Position numbers and translations under genes: made by a program. A stretch of 64,000 nucleotides of DNA from Burkholderiales bacterium (GTDB taxonomy: Bacteria; Pseudomonadota; Gammaproteobacteria; Burkholderiales; Burkholderiaceae_E): NCBI GenBank assembly GCA_027487815.1, contig JAIYCW010000023.1, forward strand, positions 1-64,000. Reading direction: 5' to 3'. Of this stretch, positions 57,671 to 64,000 are shown in pieces; the stretch's first letter is position 1, and each line of letters starts with the position of its first letter. Below the pieces are notes generated by a model. It searched no databases. It saw only the letters and a list, made by a program, of their open reading frames with translations, and was not told where the DNA came from.

Positions 57671-58476
57671 ATGAGTTGATTGTCTTCACCAAACGATTTC
57701 TTGACGCGGTGCTGCTGCCCCCCGGGGGCTTGCTGCTGCTTGTCCTGATCGGCGCGCTGTGGCTGATGAGAGCCAAGACCCTTTGGCGCAAGCAATGTGC
57801 GATGGGGCTTTTGATGTTTGCTGTTGCAGGCCTCTATTTGAGTTGCACCCGAGCTGGCGTGTGGTGGTTGGCGCAGATTGTTGAGGAAGGCCAGGTAGCT
57901 CAAACCCAAGCCTCTTTGGCAGCGCTGATGCAATCGCCAAAGCCGCCACAGGCGGTTGTGATCCTGGGCAGTGGTATCCGTCTCGACGAGCGGGAAACCC
58001 CCAACACGTTCTCATTGCATCCGCGCACTTTGCAGCGGGTTCAGCATGGCGCTTGGATTCATAAGATTACTTCGCTGCCCATTCTTGTTTCGGGTGGGTC
58101 GCCGCGCGAGGGCTGGCCCGCCGAGGGACAGATGATGGCTGAGGTGCTCAAACGTGATTTCGGGCGTGAAGTGCGCTGGATTGAGGCAGGCTCACTCGAT
58201 ACGCGTGATAACTCGGTGATGAGCGCGCGAATGCTGCGCGAAAGCGGAGTCGAACGAATCGTGCTTGTTACCCATGCAGCGCATATGCCGCGCTCGCTTG
58301 AAGTGTTTCGAGCGACTGGCCTGCAGGTCGAACCAGCACCGCATGGATTTTCCGGTGCCGCAGGGGGCTCATGGTCCACGGCCTGGTGGCCGAGCGCTGA
58401 CGCGCTGGGACAGGTTTGGCTCATATCCCACGAATTGCTGGGCGCGATCTGGTATCGCCTCAGTGCCTGGCGTTAA
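57667..58476 (+). CDS. YdcF/ElyC family (DUF218) membrane protein
   Basis: 269 residues. Two transmembrane helices in the first 65 residues, then a DUF218 domain: VVILGSGIRLDE, LVSGGSPREGWPAEGQMMA, DTRDNSVMSARMLRESGV and VLVTHAAHMPRSLEVFRATG (cited within length). E. coli ElyC of this group affects peptidoglycan and lipid-carrier metabolism, others are unknown. ATG overlaps the prpE stop as ATGA, though a functional tie to propionate is doubtful. Confidence 0.87.
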   Translation: MNELIVFTKRFLDAVLLPPGGLLLLVLIGALWLMRAKTLWRKQCAMGLLMFAVAGLYLSCTRAGVWWLAQIVEEGQVAQTQASLAALMQSPKPPQAVVILGSGIRLDERETPNTFSLHPRTLQRVQHGAWIHKITSLPILVSGGSPREGWPAEGQMMAEVLKRDFGREVRWIEAGSLDTRDNSVMSARMLRESGVERIVLVTHAAHMPRSLEVFRATGLQVEPAPHGFSGAAGGSWSTAWWPSADALGQVWLISHELLGAIWYRLSAWR

Positions 58477-58515
58477 TTGATGATATTGTCCGCGCTTTTA
58501 TTTTAAGGAAAGACC

Positions 58516-58923
58516 ATGCCGAGCAAACCCTATCTAAATCATTCGCAAGTGCAAACCATGATGGCGGCCTGTGTTGCCGAGGCTCAGGCGAATCAATGGG
58601 CGGTGTGTATTTCTTTCGTAGACGACGGCGGCCATCTTTTAGCGTTGACCCGGCTTGATGGTGCTGCGCCAGTGGCCTCGCATATTTCTCCCGCAAAGGC
58701 CCGGACAGCGGCGCTGGGCCGTCGTGAAACCAAAGTGTATGAAGACATGATCAATGGCGGGCGCACATCCTTCCTGTCGGCACCCTTCATTGATGGCATG
58801 CTTGAAGGCGGAGTGCCGGTGATGATTGAAGGTCACTGCGTAGGCGCAATCGGCGTGTCAGGTGTGAAAAGTGCCGAAGATGCCCAAATCGCGCGGGCTG
58901 GCGTTGCTGCTTTGGCGTCATAG
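58516..58923 (+). CDS. GlcG/HbpS family (DUF336) protein
   Basis: 135 residues, single DUF336 domain. ACVAEAQANQWAVCISFVDD and GGHLLALTRLDGAAP, then KARTAALGRRETK and a C-terminal GGVPVMIEGHCVGAIGVSGV fit the family. Members bind haem or cobalamin, or accompany glycolate/diol metabolism genes, but many have no known ligand. An AAGGAAAG-like ribosome site precedes ATG 58516. It stands alone between ydcF and an MFS gene. Confidence 0.87.
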   Translation: MPSKPYLNHSQVQTMMAACVAEAQANQWAVCISFVDDGGHLLALTRLDGAAPVASHISPAKARTAALGRRETKVYEDMINGGRTSFLSAPFIDGMLEGGVPVMIEGHCVGAIGVSGVKSAEDAQIARAGVAALAS

Positions 58924-58973
58924 GCTCGTGGTAAGGTTTTGCCTCACCGAGACTTTCGATTGAGGCAAGCGGT

Positions 58974-60284
58974 ATGACAAACGGCGCGCAAGCTAGCACC
59001 CATCCCGCATTGAATCCCGGGGTGCGCAAACGTGAAGTTGCAGGCTGGGGGCTTTACGATTTTGCGAACTCAGGCTACACCACCGTCGTCCTGACAGCGG
59101 TATATAACGCCTACTTTGTTGGTGCAGTAGCGCAGTCTGCTCCGTGGGCGACCTTGCTCTGGACTGTTGCCTTGTCGGTGTCTTATGCCATCGTGATGCT
59201 GCTGGCCCCGTTTGTGGGCCAGTATGCGGATCGGCACGGTTCCAAGAAAAAAGTGCTCTTGATCACCACGATTGGCTGTGTCGCTAGTACGGCGGCTTTG
59301 GGCTGGACGCAACCCGGCACGGTAGCCCTGGCGGTGGCACTGATCATCGCCTCAAATGTGTTTTTCTCGCTCGGTGAGTCGGTCAATGCAGCCTTCTTGC
59401 CGGAGCTGGCCAAGCCTGAGGCCTTGGGCAAGGTGTCCGGCTGGGGCTGGTCGCTCGGCTACTTCGGGGGCATGTTGGCCTTGGGGCTGAGCTTGGCTTA
59501 TGTGATGAGCGCCCAAAAGGCTGGGGCTAAAGCGCCTGAGTTTGTACCCGTCACGATGTGGATTACCGCGGCCGTATTTGTGCTGGCCGCAATCCCTACG
59601 TTTGTGTTTCTACGCGAGCGGGCCAAGCCTCGCTCCGAGTCGGGGCAAGGGGCTGGCTTGACGAATGTGTTTGCTGAGCTGGGTCGAAGCTGGCGAGCCA
59701 CCGAGCGGATGCAGGATTTTCGACTGCTATTGGGATGCGCCGTTTTTTATCAGGCGGGCATCGCAGTGGTGATCACTCTCGCGGCAATTTACGCCGCCGA
59801 GGTCATGAAGTTTTCCCAAACCGACACCATGGCGCTGATCTTCCTGGTCAACATTGCCTCGGCGGTTGGGGCCTTTGGATTTGGTTACTTTCAGGATCGG
59901 CTGGGCCATCGCTTGGCGCTGCAAATCACCCTGGTGGGTTGGATCATTATGGTGTTGCTGGCCGGGCTGAGCAGCTCGGTAGCCGTGTTCTGGGTTGCGG
60001 CCTGTATCGCTGGTCTTTGCATGGGGGCGAGTCAGTCCTGCGGTCGGGCCATGGCTGGAGCCTTGATCCCTGAAGTGCGCCTTGCCGAGTTTTATGGGCT
60101 CTGGACTTTAGCGACCCGCCTGGCCTCAATCCTTGGGCCAATCACTTATGGTGTAGTCACTTGGGTCACCGGCGGCAATCATCGGCTCGCGATTCTGATC
60201 ACCGGCCTGTTTTTTGTGGTCGGCCTATGGATACTGGCCAAGATCAATATGTCGCGCGGAATCGCTTTGCGTTCGAGTCTCTAG
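58974..60284 (+). CDS. MFS transporter, UMF1 (Atg22-like) family
   Basis: 436 residues with twelve transmembrane helices. The N-terminal WGLYDFANSGYTTVVLTAVY block (cited as YDFANSGYTTVV) is the Atg22/UMF1 signature; QYADRHGSKKKVLL is the MFS loop. Yeast Atg22 releases amino acids from the vacuole; bacterial members have no proven substrate. Its stop overlaps the convergent coaX stop by 4 bases. Confidence 0.9.
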   Translation: MTNGAQASTHPALNPGVRKREVAGWGLYDFANSGYTTVVLTAVYNAYFVGAVAQSAPWATLLWTVALSVSYAIVMLLAPFVGQYADRHGSKKKVLLITTIGCVASTAALGWTQPGTVALAVALIIASNVFFSLGESVNAAFLPELAKPEALGKVSGWGWSLGYFGGMLALGLSLAYVMSAQKAGAKAPEFVPVTMWITAAVFVLAAIPTFVFLRERAKPRSESGQGAGLTNVFAELGRSWRATERMQDFRLLLGCAVFYQAGIAVVITLAAIYAAEVMKFSQTDTMALIFLVNIASAVGAFGFGYFQDRLGHRLALQITLVGWIIMVLLAGLSSSVAVFWVAACIAGLCMGASQSCGRAMAGALIPEVRLAEFYGLWTLATRLASILGPITYGVVTWVTGGNHRLAILITGLFFVVGLWILAKINMSRGIALRSSL

Positions 60285-61057
60285 AGCGTCTGGGCGATCT
60301 GATAGAGGCCTTCGAGCACCAGGTTTTCATGATGGGTGAACTCGATGGTGAGCCGGGGCGCAAGCGTGCGGGCCGCACCGCCAGAGATGACGCAGTGCAG
60401 ATCTAGCGCAGCCCGTTTATGCAGGTAGTAAAGCCGCTCCACCGCGCCAGCTTGTGCATGCGCACAACCTGAAGCAATCGCATCGACGGTTTGGCGCGGA
60501 TAGTCCACATACTCGCCTTGCGAGTCGGGCAGGGCAGCGGTTTGTTCGTGCAGCACCCGCTGCATCAGACCCAGGCCGGGCATGATTGCGCCGCCCACAA
60601 ATTCACCGTTGGCCGAAAGCAGGTCAACCGTGGTCGCAGTGCCGCATACCGCTACCAGCAAGGGTTTGTCGGGCATGACTGCCCGTGCACCGATCATGGC
60701 CGCCCAGCGATCGCTGCCCAGCTGTCCCGGATTGAGATAGCCATTGGTGACCCCGCATTGCGCAGCCTGAGACACCAGCCAATGGGGCTGCACCTCATCG
60801 ACCCAGATTTCAAAAGCCCGCAACAGGGGATTTCGCAGTCTTGTTCCCGCGACGTTGGAGACCAGAATCAGGGATGGCGCGTCGAGTGTGCGCCAATAGG
60901 TGGCGAGCTCCTGAATTTCATCGAGCAACACCCGGTCGCCCTCGATGAAATTGTCATGCGTCAAACTGTGCGGGCTGGTGGCAGGTGTGTAGCGCCCCCA
61001 TTTGACGAAGGTGTTGCCCACGTCAATGAGCAACTGGTAAGGGCCGCTATGCTCCAT
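60281..61057 (-). CDS. coaX: type III pantothenate kinase CoaX
   Basis: 258 residues, ASKHA fold. It starts CoA synthesis by phosphorylating pantothenate. Motifs: LLIDVGNTFVKWG (phosphate-1), LGSDRWAAMIGAR, CGTATTVDLL (phosphate-2), GGAIMPGLGLM and ISGGAARTLAPRL. ATG at 61057 gives the family N-terminus; upstream frames are non-coding in character. It follows the fumarase gene by 28 bases on the same strand. Confidence 0.93.
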   Translation of the reverse strand: MEHSGPYQLLIDVGNTFVKWGRYTPATSPHSLTHDNFIEGDRVLLDEIQELATYWRTLDAPSLILVSNVAGTRLRNPLLRAFEIWVDEVQPHWLVSQAAQCGVTNGYLNPGQLGSDRWAAMIGARAVMPDKPLLVAVCGTATTVDLLSANGEFVGGAIMPGLGLMQRVLHEQTAALPDSQGEYVDYPRQTVDAIASGCAHAQAGAVERLYYLHKRAALDLHCVISGGAARTLAPRLTIEFTHHENLVLEGLYQIAQTL

Positions 61058-61085
61058 AAGCGTACGCTTTCGATGGGCTGAGGGT

Positions 61086-62609
61086 TCAGGAAACCGAGAC
61101 AGGAATCTTGCCGATACGTGCCTGCCATTCCTTGGGGCCGGTTTGATGTACCGAAGTGCCGGTGCTATCCACAGCAACTGTGACAGGCATATCGCGCACT
61201 TCGAATTCGTAAATCGCTTCCATGCCTAGGTCTTCGAACCCCACCACTTTTGCGCCTCGGATCGCTTTGCTGACCAAATAGGCCGCGCCGCCTACCGCCA
61301 TGAGGTAGGCCGCCTGATGCTGGCGAATGGATTCGATAGCCACGGGCCCGCGCTCAGCTTTGCCGATCATTGAAATCAGGCCAGTTTTCTCCAGCATCAT
61401 GTCTGTGAACTTGTCCATGCGGGTTGCTGTTGTAGGACCAGCTGGCCCAACCACCTCATCGCGCACAGGATCAACCGGCCCCACGTAGTAGATCACCCGG
61501 TTGGTGAAATCCACCGGCAGGGGTTCACCTTTGGCCAACATATCCTGAATACGTTTATGTGCCGCATCGCGCCCGGTCAGCATCTTTCCGGAAAGCAGCA
61601 GGGTCTGGCCAGGCGTCCAGCTTGCCACCTCGGCTTTGGTCAAGGTATCAAGGTCGACCCGCTTGGAGCGTTCAAAGTCTGGCGTCCATTGCACATCCGG
61701 CCAGCTTGAAAGCGGCGGCGGCTCAAGGTGAGCCGGCCCTGACCCATCCAGCACAAAATGCGCATGACGGGTCGCCGCACAGTTCGGAATCATCGCTACA
61801 GGTTTGGAAGCTGCATGGGTTGGCGCCATCGCAATCTTCACATCCAGCACGGTGGTCAATCCACCCAGACCTTGTGCACCAATGCCTAGCGCATTAACTT
61901 TCTCATAAAGCTCAATACGCAGGGCCTCGGTTTTGTTGGCGGGGCCGCGCGCCAATAAATCAGTCATGTCAATCGGATCCATCAGGGATTCCTTGGCCAT
62001 CAACATCGCCTTCTCGGCTGTGCCGCCAATGCCGATGCCAAGCATGCCTGGCGGGCACCATCCGGCGCCCATCGTGGGCACTGTCTTGAGAATCCAATCC
62101 ACGAGTGAGTCGGAAGGATTAAGCATCACAAACTTGCTTTTGTTTTCCGAGCCACCGCCTTTGGCCGCGACAGTGACTTCCACTGTGTTGCCAGGAATCA
62201 CTGTCATATGAACGACGGCAGGCGTATTGTCTTTGGTGTTCTTGCGCTCAAAGTGAGGATCAGCCACGATGGAGGCGCGCAGTTTGTTATCCGGATTGAG
62301 GTAGCCACGGCGCACGCCCTCATTGCACATCTCTTCAATCGATAAAGTGGCATTGCCCCAGCGCACATCCATGCCGATTTTCAAAAACACGTTGACGATG
62401 CCGGTGTCCTGGCAAATCGGGCGGCGCCCCTCGGCGCACATTCGACTATTAGTCAGGATCTGCGCAATGGCGTCTTTGGCCGCTGCACTTTGCTCGCGCT
62501 CATAGGCTTTGGCCAAATGTTGGATGTAATCAGCAGGGTGGTAATAACTGATGAATTGCAGTGCGTCGGCAACCGATTGAATCAGGTCTTCTTGTTCGAT
62601 GGTGGTCAT
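61086..62609 (-). CDS. fumA: fumarate hydratase class I ([4Fe-4S])
   Basis: 507 residues, class I single-chain form. It interconverts fumarate and malate. Cluster ligands are likely Cys in ICQDTGIVNVF, GAGWCPPGM and NCAATRH. N-terminal catalytic part: KGGGSENKS; C-terminal swivel part: VGPAGPTTATRMDKF with VRDMPVTVAVDS. Oxygen-sensitive like AcnA here. It lies apart from the other TCA genes, between coaX and a UPF0114 gene. Confidence 0.95.
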   Translation of the reverse strand: MTTIEQEDLIQSVADALQFISYYHPADYIQHLAKAYEREQSAAAKDAIAQILTNSRMCAEGRRPICQDTGIVNVFLKIGMDVRWGNATLSIEEMCNEGVRRGYLNPDNKLRASIVADPHFERKNTKDNTPAVVHMTVIPGNTVEVTVAAKGGGSENKSKFVMLNPSDSLVDWILKTVPTMGAGWCPPGMLGIGIGGTAEKAMLMAKESLMDPIDMTDLLARGPANKTEALRIELYEKVNALGIGAQGLGGLTTVLDVKIAMAPTHAASKPVAMIPNCAATRHAHFVLDGSGPAHLEPPPLSSWPDVQWTPDFERSKRVDLDTLTKAEVASWTPGQTLLLSGKMLTGRDAAHKRIQDMLAKGEPLPVDFTNRVIYYVGPVDPVRDEVVGPAGPTTATRMDKFTDMMLEKTGLISMIGKAERGPVAIESIRQHQAAYLMAVGGAAYLVSKAIRGAKVVGFEDLGMEAIYEFEVRDMPVTVAVDSTGTSVHQTGPKEWQARIGKIPVSVS

Positions 62610-62636
62610 GGCTAGGTCTGGCCTTGTGAATAACGA

Positions 62637-63242
62637 TTACTTCTTGGCAGTGGTGTGGTGCGACATCAAGCGATCAATCCAGGCGATCGCCACAGCAGAA
62701 ATCAAAAATACGATGTGAATGACGGTTTGCCAGAGCATGGTGCGCTCGGGCAGGGTGCCGGCCGCAATAAACGTCTTGAGCAGGTGGATGGATGAAATGC
62801 CGATAATCGCGGTGGCGAGCTTGACCTTCAGCACATTGGCATTCACATGCGAGAGCCACTCCGGCTGATCGGGATGCCCATCCAGGCGCAGGCGAGAAAC
62901 AAAGGTTTCATAGCCGCCCACAATCACCATGATGAGCAGGTTGCTGATCATCACCACATCAATCAGCGAGAGCACCACGATCATGATCACGGTCTCTTTA
63001 TTGCGCTCCGCTATGCCGAGCCTTGCCACTGTGGTGTCGAGGGCTCCAGGGTTCCAGAGAAGCTCGACCAGGTGAATGAGTTCCTCAGCAAACAAGACCA
63101 CGTACACCACCTGGGCCACGATCAGGCCGAGGTAAAGCGGCAGTTGCAGCCAGCGGCTGGCGAAGATAAGCGCGGGCAGGGGTCGCATCGGCACCATGGG
63201 TCCATTCGGTGCATCGCTAATGGGATCGGTAGGCTTTTCCAT
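62637..63242 (-). CDS. UPF0114/YqhA family membrane protein (TIGR00645)
   Basis: 201 residues with four transmembrane helices. [37 protein letters not shown] (cited within length), and [20 protein letters not shown] match the TIGR00645/YqhA family, whose function is unknown. The cytoplasmic N-terminus of about 25 residues is Pro-rich. ATG at 63242 is the first plausible start. It precedes fumA by 27 bases and may share its transcript. Divergent from acs (189-base gap). Confidence 0.87.
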   Translation of the reverse strand: MEKPTDPISDAPNGPMVPMRPLPALIFASRWLQLPLYLGLIVAQVVYVVLFAEELIHLVELLWNPGALDTTVARLGIAERNKETVIMIVVLSLIDVVMISNLLIMVIVGGYETFVSRLRLDGHPDQPEWLSHVNANVLKVKLATAIIGISSIHLLKTFIAAGTLPERTMLWQTVIHIVFLISAVAIAWIDRLMSHHTTAKK

Positions 63243-63431
63243 GCGCGCAGTGTAACGGATGCTGCGCCGCAATACCCTGGGTTTGGCGGCTGGCGCAGCG
63301 CGGCTTGGGCATATCCAACCGGTCAAGTTGTAAGGAAACTGTAAGGCAGGATGCCTACCTTTCGCGGGATAAGCGGTCAAGAAAAGAGTGCCAGCGGCAG
63401 TTGCGCCCCGGGTATTCATAGTGGAGATAGC

Positions 63432-64000
63432 ATGTCATCGCAGCAAATTGAATCGGTACTTTCCGAGTCCCGATTATTTCCGGTTCCTTCCGAACTTGCC
63501 AAAACAGCCACGGTGTCTGGTATGGCGCAATACCAGGCCTTGTGCGATCAGGCGGCGGCGGATCATGCGGGGTTTTGGGCCCGTCTGGCCAAGGAGCAGT
63601 TGCACTGGAGCAAGCCATTTACCCAGGCTCTGGATGAGAGCAACGCTCCATTTTTCAAGTGGTTCGCCGATGGCGAGCTTAATGTGTCAGCCAATTGCTT
63701 GGATAAGCATCTGGGCACAGCGGTGGAACACAAGACCGCGATCCTCTTTGAGCGCGATGATGGCTCGGTGCAATCGGTCACGTACCGCGAGCTTTACTCC
63801 CGCGTCAGTCAGTTTGCCAATGGGTTAAAAGCGCTAGGGGTCCAGCACGGCGAGCGCGCCATCATCTACATGCCGATGTCCATTGAAGGCGTGGTGGCGA
63901 TGCAGGCCTGTGCCAGGCTCGGGGTCATTCACTCGGTGGTGTTTGGCGGGTTCTCGGCCAAGAGTTTGCAAGAGCGCATCATCGATGCGGGCGCCACCCT
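63432..64000 (+). CDS. acs: acetyl-CoA synthetase, N-terminal part (cut by window edge)
   Basis: The frame is open from ATG 63432 to the last base, 189 complete codons. A GGAG ribosome site lies about 6 bases upstream. The start (ESRLFPVP, then [18 protein letters not shown]) and the conserved [21 protein letters not shown] (given as [15 protein letters not shown]), [21 protein letters not shown] (given as [14 protein letters not shown]), [17 protein letters not shown] and [16 protein letters not shown] match Acs. It activates acetate to acetyl-CoA. The catalytic motifs and the regulatory lysine lie beyond the window. Confidence 0.93.
   Translation, partial: MSSQQIESVLSESRLFPVPSELAKTATVSGMAQYQALCDQAAADHAGFWARLAKEQLHWSKPFTQALDESNAPFFKWFADGELNVSANCLDKHLGTAVEHKTAILFERDDGSVQSVTYRELYSRVSQFANGLKALGVQHGERAIIYMPMSIEGVVAMQACARLGVIHSVVFGGFSAKSLQERIIDAGAT

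Overview
This window reads as chromosomal DNA of an aerobic heterotrophic betaproteobacterium, most likely order Burkholderiales. The grounds are gene order and family resemblance: a divergent gntR/mdh pair beside sdhCDABE-gltA-sucAB-lpd-zapE, methylcitrate genes, a DUF1631 protein, a zapE-linked coiled-coil protein and a PEP-CTERM protein. The DNA is GC-rich throughout. I see no insertion sequence, prophage, CRISPR array or origin. Coding density is very high, many genes overlap by 4 to 35 bases, and no gap longer than 300 bases lacks a gene.

Layout. 1-1.7 kb: the end of a DUF547 gene and two glycosyltransferase-like genes of the rSAM/selenodomain-associated (arsenosugar) type. 1.7-6.7 kb, minus strand: aconitase acnA followed 10 bases later by a MASE1-GGDEF-EAL protein whose GGDEF site is degenerate. 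6.7-12.0 kb, minus strand: mdh, a CitE-like lyase, prpB, prpC, then a lipoprotein and a DUF3617 protein. 12.2-23.9 kb, plus strand: a GntR regulator, sdhCDABE, gltA, sucA, sucB and lpd, followed by zapE and an exported coiled-coil protein. 26-33 kb: PP2C phosphatase, DUF465, YoaA-type helicase, bamD/rluD/pgeF, a TauE exporter and a PadR regulator. 33-36 kb: nitronate monooxygenase, a PEP-CTERM SGNH-type hydrolase and tRNA-Ser(CGA). 36-42.8 kb: DUF1631, a ferric-iron ABC ATPase and permease, and a MshM/ExeA-like ATPase. 43-51 kb: recJ, an unknown gene, lolC, lolD, tatD and comEC. 51-55 kb: 3-hydroxybutyrate dehydrogenase, alpha/beta hydrolase plus RidA, a ferric-iron binding protein and a divergent DUF2325 gene with Fur-like sites between them. 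55-64 kb: NlpC/P60 protein, prpE, YdcF, GlcG/HbpS, a UMF1-type MFS transporter, coaX, class I fumarase, a UPF0114 protein and the start of acs.

How it fits together. Most of the TCA cycle is encoded here (citrate synthase, aconitase, 2-oxoglutarate dehydrogenase, succinate dehydrogenase, fumarase, malate dehydrogenase); isocitrate dehydrogenase and succinyl-CoA synthetase are not in the window. Propionate can be activated by PrpE and passed through PrpC and PrpB. No acnD, prpF or prpR lies beside them, so AcnA may serve both cycles. A perfect palindrome between mdh and gntR is the obvious candidate operator for the GntR protein.

The most interesting leads are: (1) a small DUF2325 protein under what looks like a Fur-repressed promoter, divergent from an iron-binding protein gene; (2) a probable c-di-GMP phosphodiesterase in tandem with aconitase; (3) an unexplained lipoprotein/DUF3617 pair at the end of the mdh-prp operon; (4) candidate operators (dyads) at gntR/mdh, sdhC and padR. 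No clearly new multi-gene system such as a defence island or biosynthetic cluster is visible; the region is mostly core metabolism and housekeeping.
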